Positions 9,956 through 19,380 are shown, counted from the first letter of the stretch. The stretch is DNA of 64,000 bases from Mediterraneibacter gnavus ATCC 29149 (GCF_008121495.1 NZ_CP043051.1:3348688-3412687); one strand, 5' to 3'. Made by a program: numbers and translations. The notes: generated by a model from the sequence alone, not told the origin.

Positions 9956-10220
9956 ATTGTTCCATCTCCTTTTCCAGCCGTTCATATACTTCTTTTGGAA
10001 TTGCCTGCTTAAACGAACGTTCCAGCCCTTTATTTTTTGCCGCCTTTGCAAAACACTCACTTGAAAGACAGACATAAGCACCCCGTCCGTTTTTTCTGCC
10101 GGTCGTATCCAATACAAATTCATCGTCTTCTGTCCGCAGAACTCTGAGCAGTTCCTTTTTGGCTTTCATTTCTCCACATCCGACACATTTGCGCATCGGA
10201 ATTTTCTTTTTACCGTTCAA
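9942..10220 (-). CDS. YlxR (DUF448) RNA-binding/regulatory protein
   Basis: This small basic protein of about 92 residues has the family signature KIPMRKCVGCGEMKAKKELL and a middle segment GRKNGRGAYVCLS. YlxR proteins adopt an RNA-binding-like fold and are found between nusA and infB. The start is uncertain: TTG at 10220 has the purine-rich GAGAGGTGAGG upstream, a GTG lies at 10229, and an ATG lies inside at 10196. It is 22 bp downstream of nusA. Confidence 0.9.
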   Translation of the reverse strand: MNGKKKIPMRKCVGCGEMKAKKELLRVLRTEDDEFVLDTTGRKNGRGAYVCLSSECFAKAAKNKGLERSFKQAIPKEVYERLEKEMEQFEAR

Positions 10221-10242
10221 ATACCTCACCTCTCAAAAGAGT

Positions 10243-11436
10243 TTATTCTTCCTCTGCCTCTACAAACTCAATCTCTTCGTATGCATCTGCATCTTCCGGA
10301 TATCCGTCTGTATAGTTGACAGTTTCCTCATAATCCTCTGCATATCCGTCTTCTTCCATCATGTTCATCTGATCCATGTAATCCTCCGGGAGTTCTCCGG
10401 ACTCGATCGCCTGTGTCTCGCTCTTAATGTCGATCTTATATCCTGTCAGACGCGCTGCCAGCCTTGCATTCTGACCTTCTTTTCCGATTGCAAGAGACAA
10501 CTGGTAATCCGGCACAATAACACTTGCCACTTTTTCATCCGGATCTGCCATAACAGAGATCACCTTTGCAGGACTTAAGGCATTCTCGATCAGAAGAGCC
10601 GGGTTATCACTCCAGTTGATGATGTCGATCTTTTCTCCTCTGAGCTCTTCCACAACCGCATTGACTCTGGCACCGTTCATTCCGACACATGCTCCGACCG
10701 GATCTACATTCTCATCATTTGACCATACAGCCATCTTTGTACGGGATCCTGCCTCACGGGCAATGCTCTTGATTTCAACGGTTCCGTCCTTCACCTCTGC
10801 AACTTCTGCTTCAAACAGACGTTTCACCAGTTCCGGATGTGTACGGGAAACCAGGATCTTTGGTCCCTTCGGAGTGTTCTTCACTTCTACAATGTACAAT
10901 TTAATGCGGTCTGTCGGTTTAAACACTTCTCCTTTGACCTGCTCATTTTCTGTGAGCATGGCATCTGCTTTACCCAGATTGACACTGATATTTTTGCCAA
11001 CATAACGCTGCACAATACCTGTTACAATGTCTTTCTCTTTTTCAAAATACTGATCGTATACTACTTTTCTTTCTTCCTCGCGGATCTTCTGAAGAATCAG
11101 GTTTTTCGCATTCATTGTTGCAATACGTCCAAACTCTTTGGACTGTACCGGAACCTGACAAACATCTCCGATCTGCAGTGCAGAATCAATCTCTTCCGCA
11201 TCTTCCAGTGTGATCTCGATTGCCGGATCAAACACTTCCTCAACTACTTCTTTTTCTGCGTAAACAGCATAATCACAGGTCTCTCTGTTCATGATCACCT
11301 TGATGTTATCCGATGTCCCGAAGTGGTTTTTGCAGGCACTGATGAGAGAGTTTTCAATCGCATCCATCATGGTATCTCTGCTGATGTTCTTCTCTTTTTC
11401 AAGAATTGTCAAAGCTTCCATTAATTCTGTGTTCAT
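10243..11436 (-). CDS. nusA: Transcription termination/antitermination factor NusA
   Basis: The 397-residue protein has the NusA N-terminal RNA-polymerase-binding domain (1-125), an S1 domain (about 130-200), and tandem KH domains (about 205-345, including VGMNGARVNAVVEELRGEKI and AIGKEGQNARLAARLTG). It lacks the acidic C-terminal repeats of E. coli NusA, as in other Firmicutes, but carries an acidic tail (residues about 355-397) rich in Glu, Asp and Tyr. It modulates pausing, termination and antitermination. It lies 19 bp after rimP. Confidence 0.97.
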   Translation of the reverse strand: MNTELMEALTILEKEKNISRDTMMDAIENSLISACKNHFGTSDNIKVIMNRETCDYAVYAEKEVVEEVFDPAIEITLEDAEEIDSALQIGDVCQVPVQSKEFGRIATMNAKNLILQKIREEERKVVYDQYFEKEKDIVTGIVQRYVGKNISVNLGKADAMLTENEQVKGEVFKPTDRIKLYIVEVKNTPKGPKILVSRTHPELVKRLFEAEVAEVKDGTVEIKSIAREAGSRTKMAVWSNDENVDPVGACVGMNGARVNAVVEELRGEKIDIINWSDNPALLIENALSPAKVISVMADPDEKVASVIVPDYQLSLAIGKEGQNARLAARLTGYKIDIKSETQAIESGELPEDYMDQMNMMEEDGYAEDYEETVNYTDGYPEDADAYEEIEFVEAEEE

Positions 11437-11455
11437 TGTTTCATTTCCTCCTAAT

Positions 11456-11923
11456 TTAAAAATCCAACGCTAAACGGATAAGTGCAATTTCACTTTTTTC
11501 AAATGTCTGTGTACTGTCATCTTCATATGAGATCGTCACTGTGTTCTGATCAAATTCTTTCAGAATTCCAACAAATTCTTTCTGTCTGTTAATCGCACGG
11601 TACGTACGGATCTCCACTTCCTGTCCCACGCTTCTGATAAAATCTTTTTCTTTCTTCAAAGGTCTTCCAAGCCCTGGAGAGCTCACCTCAAAAATATAGG
11701 AATCTTCGATGTAGTCTTTCTCATCCAGAATGTCTGAAAATCTTCTGCTTACCACTTCGCAGTCATCCACTGTGATCCCTCCCGGCTTGTCGATATATGC
11801 TCTCAGATACCAGTTTCCTGCTTCTTTTACATATTCTACATCTACCAGCTCGAATCCCTGTTCTGCTACGATCGGCTCTAAAAGTTCTTCTGTCTGTTTT
11901 TCATATTCTTCTCTTCTTGACAC
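11456..11923 (-). CDS. rimP: Ribosome maturation factor RimP
   Basis: The 155-residue protein is the first gene of the operon. Diagnostic segments are EQGFELVDVEYVKEAGNWYLR, IDKPGGITVDDCEVVSRRFS and YIFEVSSPGLGRPLKKEKDF. The N-terminal alpha/beta domain is followed by an SH3-like C-terminal domain. It acts in 30S subunit assembly. A TTGCTT/TATACT promoter and a hairpin leader lie upstream. Confidence 0.96.
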   Translation of the reverse strand: MSRREEYEKQTEELLEPIVAEQGFELVDVEYVKEAGNWYLRAYIDKPGGITVDDCEVVSRRFSDILDEKDYIEDSYIFEVSSPGLGRPLKKEKDFIRSVGQEVEIRTYRAINRQKEFVGILKEFDQNTVTISYEDDSTQTFEKSEIALIRLALDF

Positions 11924-12017
11924 GTCAAACTTCCTTTCTATCTCACTTTTTTATTTTCCAGTATCGTTATCTTCTCCCGCATGACCGCATGATATGTAAA
12001 AAGCCCTATCATACAAA

Positions 12018-12043
12018 GAAGAGTGAACTTTCGTTCACTCTTC
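12018..12043 (-). promoter_or_regulatory. Leader hairpin upstream of rimP operon (possible attenuator)
   Basis: A perfect 11-bp stem (GAAGAGTGAAC / GTTCACTCTTC) with a four-base loop (GAAA on the transcript strand, a GNRA tetraloop) lies in the rimP leader, about 95 bp before the start codon. A weak U-rich stretch ending in a run of five T follows about 15 bases later. It could be an attenuator or mRNA-stabilising structure; it is not a textbook terminator because the T-run is displaced. Confidence 0.55.
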
Positions 12044-12070
12044 TGCCGGATTGATTATGTAACTATAGAC

Positions 12071-12099
12071 AGTATAGCACCATTATCTGGTGAAAGCAA
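12071..12099 (-). promoter_or_regulatory. Sigma-A-type promoter of the rimP-nusA-infB operon
   Basis: Read on the minus strand, a -35 box TTGCTT (12094-12099) and a -10 box TATACT (12071-12076) are separated by 17 bp. It is the only convincing promoter between the structured element at 12129 and rimP, so it probably drives the whole translation block and possibly the genes down to the lipoprotein at position 1. Confidence 0.7.
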
Positions 12100-12128
12100 G
12101 GGATAAATCAAATTTATGTTCTTTTTAT

Positions 12129-12321
12129 GTTACTGTTCATACCAATCCCCACCTATCCATGCGCAATCGTCGTGCTTGCGCACTCCAGTGTCGCACTTCG
12201 TGCTAGATTGCTTATGTATTGGTGGTGACTGGTTCCACCGGATGTTAAATATAGATTCTTTCCCTTACATGCAAGCATGACGGTTCAGAACCTATATTTA
12301 ACATCCGGTGTGAACAGTAAC
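12129..12321. repeat. 193-bp palindromic, multi-hairpin intergenic element (MITE-like candidate)
   Basis: The element is bounded by 11-bp perfect inverted repeats (GTTACTGTTCA at 12129-12139, TGAACAGTAAC at 12311-12321). Directly inside the right end, a 19-bp perfect inverted repeat (12236-12254 with 12292-12310) extends to 24 bp with one mismatch; its loop contains CATGC-AA-GCATG. The left half (12141-12223) folds separately: ACCAAT pairs with ATTGGT, GCAATC with GATTGC, and two small hairpins (GTGC-TTGC-GCAC and GCAC-TTC-GTGC) lie inside. No coding frame of note is present. It fills the gap between parC and the rimP promoter. Confidence 0.7.
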
Positions 12322-12328
12322 TTTTTTA

Positions 12329-14572
12329 TCATTTCCTCTGCTTCGTCCCGACACCGTCTCTCTTAGCCAGTTTCAGACGGTTCAAGGTCACTTCTTTTTC
12401 TCCATATTTCACTTTTGTATCTGTTCCCTCTTCAAACAGATGGATCTGCTCCAGCTCATCCGTTTTCTGAAGCTTGATTCCGCGCACGCCGACTGCACCT
12501 TTTTTCTTTTCCGGAATCTCTGCTGTCAGAAATCTTAAGAAATATCCATCTCTTGTCTGCAGCACAATATTCTGATTCTCCTGAACCATCCCAACATGGA
12601 TCAGTGCATCCTCTTCCTGGAGCTTGGTTGCTGCAATGGTTCGTTTTGCCACCTGGAACTCACTGCCGTCTACTCGCTTGATCATTCCTTGCTTTGTGGC
12701 AAACAAAAGCTTCTCAAACGCGATCTGCTGTGCGTCACAGATCGTCACAATCTGTTCTTCACTGCTGCTGTAATTGCTCACATTGTCAATCGGAACGCCT
12801 TTATCCCGGAATCTTCCATATGGCAGATCCATCACTTTGATCTGATGCATTTTTCCGGTATCCGTAAACAGACAGATTTTTCCGGTATTCAGACAATTTA
12901 CAACATATTTATTCTCACTGTCTGCCGCCTCTTTGTTTCGCTCATACACACTCACATCCACTGTTTTCGCATACCCGAAGCGATCCATCAAAAAGATCAC
13001 TTCCTGCTCTTCTACTTTCTTTTCTTCAAACACTGCCGCCTCTGCATTTTCAATCGCAGTACGGCGCTTTCTTCCATACTCTTTTTTAAATGCATCCAGC
13101 TCTTCCATGATCAGCGTTGCCATGGAATCATAATGATTCAAAATATCTTCATAGCGGGCAATATTTTTCAGCGTTGTCTCGTGTTCTTTCTGCAGCGCTT
13201 CAATTTCCAGACCAATCAGTTTATACAACCGCATTTCCAGAATTGCAGATGCCTGTCTTTCCGTAAAACGGAGCATAGCCGCCATCTTTTTCGAAATCTG
13301 AGATTTAAACTTGATGTTCTCTGTGATTCCCTGCGTCAGACATGCTTTGGCATCTTTGACAGACTTGCTTCCCCGCAGAATCTCAATGATCAGATCGATC
13401 ACGTCACAGGCTTTGATCAAACCTTCCTGCACTTCTTTTTTATCCAGTTCTTTTGCGAGAAGCGTTTTGTATTTTCTCGTGGTCAGCTCAAACTGAAAAT
13501 CCACATGATGCTCAATGATCGCCTTTAATCCCAGCGTTTCCGGCCTTCCGTTTGCCACGGCCAGCATATTGACTCCGAATGTATCCTCCAGACGCGTCTT
13601 TTTGTAGAGCATATTTTTCAGATTTTCCACATCCGCGCCTTTTTTCAGTTCCAGTACGATCCGGATTCCTTCTTTGGAAGACTGGTTGGAAATATCCACG
13701 ATATCTGTTGTCTTTTTTGTTTCTACAAGATTGCAGACGTCATTCAAAAACTTTCCGATTCCGGCTCCGATCATGGTATATGGAATTTCTGTAATGACAA
13801 GCTGTTTTTTACCGCCTTTTAAATCTTCTACTTCTACCTTTCCGCGGATCTTGATCTTCCCCTGTCCGGTCTCATAGATTTCAGGAAGATCATCTTTATT
13901 GACCACAATACCGCCTGTCGGAAAATCCGGTCCTTTGATGTATTTCATCAGCTGTTTTGTCGTAATGGCGTCATTTTTCATATAAGCCTTTACCGCATCA
14001 ATGACTTCTCCCAGATTGTGTGTCGGGATACTCGTTGCCATTCCGACTGCGATTCCTTCCGCTCCATTGATAAGAAGATTCGGAACCCGCACCGGAAGTA
14101 CCAGAGGTTCTTTTTCTGTCTCATCAAAGTTCGGTCCGAAATCAATGATATCCTTGTCCAGATCCGCAAGGTATGCCTCCTGAGTAAACTTGGTCAGACG
14201 TGCTTCTGTATAACGCATGGCAGCTGCTCCGTCGCCTTCGATGGAACCAAAATTTCCATGTCCGTCCACCAGCACCATTCCCTTTTTGAATTCCTGTGCC
14301 ATAACCACTAAAGACTCATAAATGGAACTATCACCATGAGGATGATATTTACCCATCGTATCTCCCACGATACGGGCACATTTCCGGTATGGCTTGTCAT
14401 AGCGGATCCCTAATTCATACATATCGTAAAGTGTCCGTCTCTGTACCGGTTTCAGTCCGTCTCTCACATCCGGAAGGGCACGGGATATGATGACACTCAT
14501 CGCATAATCAATATAGGACTTGCGCATCACATCCGAGTATTCTGTTCTGATTATCTGTGATTCACTGCTCAT
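12329..14572 (-). CDS. parC: Type IIA topoisomerase subunit A (topoisomerase IV ParC-like)
   Basis: The 747-residue subunit does DNA breakage and rejoining. The N-terminal breakage-reunion domain begins near [20 protein letters not shown] and holds the catalytic tyrosine in [17 protein letters not shown]. The coiled-coil and C-terminal beta-pinwheel regions follow. I see no canonical GyrA box (QRRGGKG) in the C-terminal domain, which favours ParC over GyrA, although [17 protein letters not shown] segments occur. It follows the B subunit gene by about 29 bp, a parE-parC order. Confidence 0.9.
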   Translation of the reverse strand: MSSESQIIRTEYSDVMRKSYIDYAMSVIISRALPDVRDGLKPVQRRTLYDMYELGIRYDKPYRKCARIVGDTMGKYHPHGDSSIYESLVVMAQEFKKGMVLVDGHGNFGSIEGDGAAAMRYTEARLTKFTQEAYLADLDKDIIDFGPNFDETEKEPLVLPVRVPNLLINGAEGIAVGMATSIPTHNLGEVIDAVKAYMKNDAITTKQLMKYIKGPDFPTGGIVVNKDDLPEIYETGQGKIKIRGKVEVEDLKGGKKQLVITEIPYTMIGAGIGKFLNDVCNLVETKKTTDIVDISNQSSKEGIRIVLELKKGADVENLKNMLYKKTRLEDTFGVNMLAVANGRPETLGLKAIIEHHVDFQFELTTRKYKTLLAKELDKKEVQEGLIKACDVIDLIIEILRGSKSVKDAKACLTQGITENIKFKSQISKKMAAMLRFTERQASAILEMRLYKLIGLEIEALQKEHETTLKNIARYEDILNHYDSMATLIMEELDAFKKEYGRKRRTAIENAEAAVFEEKKVEEQEVIFLMDRFGYAKTVDVSVYERNKEAADSENKYVVNCLNTGKICLFTDTGKMHQIKVMDLPYGRFRDKGVPIDNVSNYSSSEEQIVTICDAQQIAFEKLLFATKQGMIKRVDGSEFQVAKRTIAATKLQEEDALIHVGMVQENQNIVLQTRDGYFLRFLTAEIPEKKKGAVGVRGIKLQKTDELEQIHLFEEGTDTKVKYGEKEVTLNRLKLAKRDGVGTKQRK

Positions 14573-14601
14573 ATCTTTTCTCCTCTAAGCCTGAACTTCT
14601 G

Positions 14602-16524
14602 CTATATATCCAGTTCTGCCTCTGTTGCATTTTCGTAAATAAACGCCCTTCTCGGCGGGACTTCCGTACCCATCAGCATCTCCGTCACACCGGAGGCCAT
14701 TCTGGCATCCTCGATCTCTACCAGCTTCAAAATCCGGGTTTCCGGATTCAGCGTCGTTTCCCAAAGCTGATCTGCATCCATCTCTCCAAGACCTTTGTAT
14801 CTCTGAAGAGTAAATCCACCGTCATGTGTCCTCCGGTACTTTTCCAGAGCTTTGTCATCATACAGGTACTCTTCCTCTCCTTTTTTCGGCATCACTTTAT
14901 AAAGCGGCGGCATTGCAATATAGACATGCCCCTCGTAGATCAATTCCGGCATGAACCGGTAGAATAGCGTCAGAAGCAATGTCGAAATATGGGCTCCATC
15001 CACATCCGCATCTGCCATAATGATGATCTTGTCATAGCGAAGCTTTGTAATGTCAAAATCATTGCCGTATCCTTCGGAAAATCCACATCCAAATGCATTG
15101 ATCATGGTCTTGATCTCTGCGTTGGCAAGCACCTTGTCAATGCTGGCCTTCTCCACATTCAGGATCTTTCCTCTGATCGGCAGGATTGCCTGGTAGTTCC
15201 GGTTTCTGGCTGTCTTTGCCGAACCGCCCGCAGAATCTCCCTCTACGATAAAAATCTCACATTTTTTTGCATCCCGGCTCTCACAGTTTGCCAGTTTCCC
15301 ATTGCTGTCAAACGAATATTTCTGCTTTGTCAGAAGATTCGTCTTCGCCTTTTCCTCCGTCTTTCGGATCTTTGCAGCCTTCTCCGCACAGGACAATACT
15401 TTTTTCAGCGTCTCTACGTTCCGGTCAAAATACAGAACAATCTCATCTCCGGTCACTTTTCCGGTGGCTTTTGCTGCATCCGGGTTGTCCAGCTTTGTCT
15501 TGGTCTGCCCTTCAAACCGCGGATCCGGATGCTTGATGGAAATAATCGCGGTCATCCCGTTTCGGATATCTGCTCCTGTAAAATTCGAATCCTTCTCTTT
15601 TAAAATACCAAGCTCTCTGGCATATTGATTCATGACCGTCGTAAATGTTGTCTTAAATCCGGTCAGATGGGTTCCCCCTTCTGCATTGTAAATATTGTTG
15701 CAAAATCCCAGCACGTTCTCATGGAACTCATTGACATACTGAAATGCCGCTTCGACTTCGATTCCTTCTGCTGTTCCCTTGAAGTAGATCGGATCGTGAA
15801 GCACTTCCTTTTTCTGATTCAGATCCCGGATAAATCCCAGAATTCCATCCGGTTCATGATATTCAATATGTTCCTGCGAATCCGGACGTTTGTCATCAAA
15901 TACAATCGTCAGCTCGGGATTGAGATAAGCAGTTTCATGAAGACGACTTTTCACTTCCTCTGCCCGGAATTTTGTCTTCTCAAAAATCGTATCGTCCGGT
16001 AAAAAATTGACCTTGGTTCCGGTCTTTCTTGTCTTTCCGATGGTTGGAAGCAGTCCATCCTCCAACTCCACCACTGGAACTCCGCGCTCATAGCGGTCGT
16101 GGTGAATATATCCCTCTCTGCTGATCTGCACATCCATATAAACGGACAGCGCATTGACAACCGAAGAACCAACACCGTGCAGTCCTCCGCTCGTCTTATA
16201 GGCACTATCGTCAAATTTTCCGCCTGCATGCAATGTCGTATATACAAGACGTGCCGCAGAGATTCCTTTCTGATGCATCCCCACCGGAACGCCTCGTCCG
16301 TCATCCTCCACCGTAGCAGAACCGTCCTTTTCCAGTGTCACATGAATATTTTTACAAAATCCCGCCAGATGCTCATCCACTGCATTGTCCACAATCTCAT
16401 AGATCAGATGGTTGAGTCCTTTTGTCGAGACACTTCCAATATACATTCCAGGTCTTTTGCGTACAGCCTCCAACCCTTCCAGAACAGAAATACTGTCCGC
16501 ATCATATGTATTGCTTTTTCCCAT
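14602..16524 (-). CDS. parE: Type IIA topoisomerase subunit B (topoisomerase IV ParE-like)
   Basis: The 640-residue ATPase subunit shows the GHKL ATP site (EIVDNAVDEHLAGF, VEDDGRGVPVGMH, GLHGVGSSVVNALS) and the C-terminal TOPRIM domain (IVEGDSAGGSAK and MADADVDGAHI). It ends with a segment like EMLMGTEVPPRRAFI. I chose ATG 16524, with AGGAGAG just upstream; the frame is open for ten more codons. With the A subunit it decatenates chromosomes or relaxes supercoils. Whether it is ParE or a second GyrB needs a phylogeny. Confidence 0.9.
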   Translation of the reverse strand: MGKSNTYDADSISVLEGLEAVRKRPGMYIGSVSTKGLNHLIYEIVDNAVDEHLAGFCKNIHVTLEKDGSATVEDDGRGVPVGMHQKGISAARLVYTTLHAGGKFDDSAYKTSGGLHGVGSSVVNALSVYMDVQISREGYIHHDRYERGVPVVELEDGLLPTIGKTRKTGTKVNFLPDDTIFEKTKFRAEEVKSRLHETAYLNPELTIVFDDKRPDSQEHIEYHEPDGILGFIRDLNQKKEVLHDPIYFKGTAEGIEVEAAFQYVNEFHENVLGFCNNIYNAEGGTHLTGFKTTFTTVMNQYARELGILKEKDSNFTGADIRNGMTAIISIKHPDPRFEGQTKTKLDNPDAAKATGKVTGDEIVLYFDRNVETLKKVLSCAEKAAKIRKTEEKAKTNLLTKQKYSFDSNGKLANCESRDAKKCEIFIVEGDSAGGSAKTARNRNYQAILPIRGKILNVEKASIDKVLANAEIKTMINAFGCGFSEGYGNDFDITKLRYDKIIIMADADVDGAHISTLLLTLFYRFMPELIYEGHVYIAMPPLYKVMPKKGEEEYLYDDKALEKYRRTHDGGFTLQRYKGLGEMDADQLWETTLNPETRILKLVEIEDARMASGVTEMLMGTEVPPRRAFIYENATEAELDI

Positions 16525-16569
16525 ATTTTCTCTCCTAATACAAACTTCTTCCATTTGTCGCTAACGTTC

Positions 16570-16598
16570 AGAATATCATGTTTTCCTTCTTTTTTCAA
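16570..16598 (-). promoter_or_regulatory. Promoter of parE-parC
   Basis: On the minus strand TTGAAA (16593-16598) and TATTCT (16570-16575) are spaced by 17 bp, about 45 bp upstream of the parE start codon. The boxes are moderately conserved. Confidence 0.55.
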
Positions 16599-16621
16599 AC
16601 ACTTTTTTCGAAAGTACGTTC

Positions 16622-17851
16622 TTATCCGATCACCTGACACAACGTCTCCGCCAGTACTTCCATGGCGTTTTTCATCTCCTGCACCGTATTGGTCTGGGCC
16701 CCTGCCTCGATCAGAAGAGATTTTGGAAGCAGATGCAGATTATAGCGGTAAGCACGCAGATAAATGTGTCTGGCAAATCCGGGAAACATCCTCTCAGATG
16801 CCAGTTCCATCTGAAGAGAAAAGGCAAGATTATCCTGAATGTACGGATTTGGCAGATAGGTGATATCTCCGTTTGCCCGTGTTCTGCTCAGTCCGTTAAA
16901 ATACATGATCTTCGCTGTCGGCTTTCCATTCACCTCGGTCACAAGATGTGTCCCCTCTGCCACACCATCTCTGTGCAGATCAATGGCTACCTCAATGGTC
17001 GGATTTGCTTCCAGAATCGGGCGCACACCTGCCTCTGCATACTCATACGCGTTGCTTCTGTCCAGCTGTCCGTTGATGATGTCATAGACACCTTTATCAT
17101 GAATTGTTTCAATTCCTTTCTGATTCAAAAGTTCTGTCAGATAATCCCCGATTCCTACAATACTGGTAGAGGGGTCACCGGGAATGGAATCTGCAAATTC
17201 TTCCTGGGAATGGGTGTGAAAAATTAAAATTTTCGGCCCCTTCTGCTTCCGGTCGATCTTCATGCTCCTTCCAAGAAGATCATCTGCATTCAACTGCTCC
17301 GGTCCGATCATCGTAGAACTGTCTACCGTATAAAAATTGCTCAAAAGATAGTCAAAGTCCCGCAGTCTTTCAATCGACATATCGATGGAAGATTTGTTCT
17401 CCCCCAGATTTGCCGGCACTTCCGCAGTCTTGCTCTCTCCCACCAGATTCCCATCTGCATCCACAACGCTTTCATCGTTGGCCTGCTTCTCCAGTATTTT
17501 CGCCAGCGTCTCCTCATCCTCCACTTCCTGCTCCAGATTCTCCCTGTCAGAAACATATTTTACCAAAGGCAGCCAGGAAAGTGCTTTTTCCCGAAACCAG
17601 TCTTTCGAACTTCTGGTCTCATCCGCTCTCTGATAGGCCACCCCGGGCATGTACATCTTTTCCGTATACTCCTGTAACACCTGCCTGCTTTCATATCTGA
17701 ATGCCCTCCAAAATTCTTTTCCTCCGATCAGGGCCGCCAGAAGCACAAGCACTGCCATCAGCATCCATGCCCGGCTTTGTTCTCTCTTCATATCCACACC
17801 AGTCCTTTGCACGATTTCTGCCAACACACCTGGGGTATTTATATGAGACAA
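16622..17851 (-). CDS. spoIIP: Stage II sporulation protein P (peptidoglycan hydrolase)
   Basis: The protein of 389-409 residues has one N-terminal membrane anchor (WMLMAVLVLLAALIGG) and a C-terminal SpoIIP domain (about 190-400). Recognisable parts are ILIFHTHSQEEFADS, VAIDLHRDGV and LLIEAGAQTNTVQEM, with conserved His and Glu residues. SpoIIP is an amidase/endopeptidase that, with SpoIID and SpoIIM, thins septal peptidoglycan during engulfment. The TTG at 17851 has AAGG close upstream; an ATG at 17791 just before the anchor is an alternative start. It lies 9 bp after gpr, the usual sporulation gene pair. Confidence 0.92.
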   Translation of the reverse strand: MSHINTPGVLAEIVQRTGVDMKREQSRAWMLMAVLVLLAALIGGKEFWRAFRYESRQVLQEYTEKMYMPGVAYQRADETRSSKDWFREKALSWLPLVKYVSDRENLEQEVEDEETLAKILEKQANDESVVDADGNLVGESKTAEVPANLGENKSSIDMSIERLRDFDYLLSNFYTVDSSTMIGPEQLNADDLLGRSMKIDRKQKGPKILIFHTHSQEEFADSIPGDPSTSIVGIGDYLTELLNQKGIETIHDKGVYDIINGQLDRSNAYEYAEAGVRPILEANPTIEVAIDLHRDGVAEGTHLVTEVNGKPTAKIMYFNGLSRTRANGDITYLPNPYIQDNLAFSLQMELASERMFPGFARHIYLRAYRYNLHLLPKSLLIEAGAQTNTVQEMKNAMEVLAETLCQVIG

Positions 17852-17860
17852 ATTTTCCTT

Positions 17861-18838
17861 TTATGACTCTTCTGCGTTAGAAAAAAGCAGATTTAAACCT
17901 TCCGAAATCGTATAGCTGATCTGTTTCACCATTTCATCCACGTCTTTTGGCGTCACAAACATCCCGTTTAAATGCGGAGCGATCAGTTCTTTGATCAGTT
18001 CATACTTTTCTGCCGCATTGTAAGAACGGAGCACTTCCCCCACACTTTTTAATGCCTCAGAAGATTCCAGCGCCAAAATCAGGTTCTCCATCGTATCATT
18101 GACAATGGTTGCCGCATCCACAACTGTCGGAACTCCGATCCCGATCACCGGAACTCCGATGGATTCTCTGGTAATTCCGTTTCTGTGATTTCCCACTCCG
18201 GAACCCGGATGGATTCCGGTATCTGCGATCTGGATCGTACGGTTTAATCTCCGACTGTTTCTTGCTGCCAGCGCATCCACTGCAATCACAAGATCCGGTT
18301 TCGTTTCTTTTACCACACCACGGACCACCTCTACAGTTTCCATTCCCGTCTGTCCCATCACACCCGGAGCCAGTGTGCTGACCAGATTCACATGCTGCAT
18401 TCCCATCGCATATTTTCCGTACTCCTTGACAATATGCCTTGTCGCACACAGATTGTCTGTCACATAAGGACCAAGCGCATCCGGTGTCACCTGACGGTTT
18501 CCGAGCCCTACAATCAGAACGGAAAGTTCTTCTGTTTTTACATTCTGCGCTTTTAAGAGCTCCTGCACAAATCCCGCAATTTTCTCTGAAACCTCTCTAT
18601 GGTAGTCTGTGTCCGGCACTGCCATATTCGGCGCTTCTAATGTAATGTAGGTACCCACCGGTTTCCCCATTGCTTTTGCACCTTTTTCCGTCTCAATCTT
18701 TACCCGGGTGATCCGGATTTCTTTTTCCTTATCATAGTCCTCCTCCAGAATCACTCCCTGTATCTCGACATGATCCGACTCAAAACGCTCCTTTTCCTCC
18801 AGTGCCAAATCTGTACGAACACTATACTTTTCCAACAT
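17861..18838 (-). CDS. gpr: Germination (SASP-degrading) protease GPR
   Basis: The 325-residue protease starts MLEKYSVRTDLALEEKERF, the conserved start including the propeptide region. It has SVLIVGLGNRQVTPDALGP, VIAVDALAARNSRRLN and GIGVPTVVDAATI segments typical of peptidase family A25. GPR cleaves small acid-soluble spore proteins when spores germinate. It is made in the forespore (sigma-G in Bacillus); I could not place a sigma-G promoter with confidence. It is paired with spoIIP and divergent from rpsT. Confidence 0.95.
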   Translation of the reverse strand: MLEKYSVRTDLALEEKERFESDHVEIQGVILEEDYDKEKEIRITRVKIETEKGAKAMGKPVGTYITLEAPNMAVPDTDYHREVSEKIAGFVQELLKAQNVKTEELSVLIVGLGNRQVTPDALGPYVTDNLCATRHIVKEYGKYAMGMQHVNLVSTLAPGVMGQTGMETVEVVRGVVKETKPDLVIAVDALAARNSRRLNRTIQIADTGIHPGSGVGNHRNGITRESIGVPVIGIGVPTVVDAATIVNDTMENLILALESSEALKSVGEVLRSYNAAEKYELIKELIAPHLNGMFVTPKDVDEMVKQISYTISEGLNLLFSNAEES

Positions 18839-18902
18839 TTTCGCTCAACCTCGCTTTTTCTCCATTTGCCGATAATATTTCCAATAATTTGAGAAATATG
18901 TA

Positions 18903-18931
18903 TTGACAACCCTGACCAGTTGGAATAAAAT
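18903..18931 (+). promoter_or_regulatory. Consensus sigma-A promoter of rpsT
   Basis: A perfect -35 TTGACA (18903-18908) and -10 TAAAAT (18926-18931) are separated by exactly 17 bp. The start codon is about 95 bp downstream, giving a leader that could carry S20 autoregulation, though I see no defined structure. Confidence 0.85.
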
Positions 18932-19027
18932 AAATGAGTATGTTCCGTTAGAACGTCCGTGTCCGAGTCTGGCGGGATTATGAATTCACTATTTGAAAAT
19001 ATTTCATACTATTTGGAGGTGTACAGA

Positions 19028-19291
19028 TTGGCTAACATTAAATCTGCTAAAAAAAGAATTTTAGTTAACGAAACAAAAGCTGCTAAAAACAAAGCAATCA
19101 AATCAAGAGTAAAGACTTCTGTAAAGAAAGTAGAAGCTGCAGTTGCTCAGAAAGATATGGAAGCTGCAAAAACAGCTCTCAAAGCAGCAATCGGAGAGAT
19201 CAGCAAAGCAGGAAGCAAAGGTGTTTACCACAAAAAAACTGTTTCCAGAAAGATTTCCCGTCTTACAAAAGCTGTAAACGGAATTGCTTAA
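19028..19291 (+). CDS. rpsT: 30S ribosomal protein S20
   Basis: The 87-residue basic protein has the family start ANIKSAKKRILVNETKAAKN and a Lys/Ala-rich helical body ending TKAVNGIA. I chose the TTG at 19028, preceded by GGAGGT at seven bases, because S20 always starts this way. The longer frame from 18959 has no homology in its extension. It is monocistronic, with its own consensus promoter and a terminator. Confidence 0.96.
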   Translation: MANIKSAKKRILVNETKAAKNKAIKSRVKTSVKKVEAAVAQKDMEAAKTALKAAIGEISKAGSKGVYHKKTVSRKISRLTKAVNGIA

Positions 19292-19314
19292 TTTTTGATA
19301 TAAATATGAATCAT

Positions 19315-19353
19315 AAAAAGACATCCGCTACCGTCATGGCGAATGTCTTTTTT
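19315..19353. terminator. Bidirectional terminator between rpsT and the phosphoribosyltransferase-like gene
   Basis: An AAAGACATCCGC arm pairs with GCGAATGTCTTT around a short loop and is followed by six T on the plus strand; an A-run on the 5' side provides a U-run for minus-strand transcripts. Confidence 0.8.
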
Positions 19354-19380
19354 GTTTATGCTCCCGCATTCTGAAGCAGA

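Noticed and set aside
12141-12223. Cloverleaf-like fold considered as a tRNA
   Set aside because: It lacks the GGTTCRA-type T arm, the D-arm pattern, a 7-bp acceptor stem and the usual arm lengths.
12596-13528. 310-codon plus-strand frame opposite parC
   Set aside because: It is a shadow of the conserved topoisomerase gene, with no homology and no start signal.
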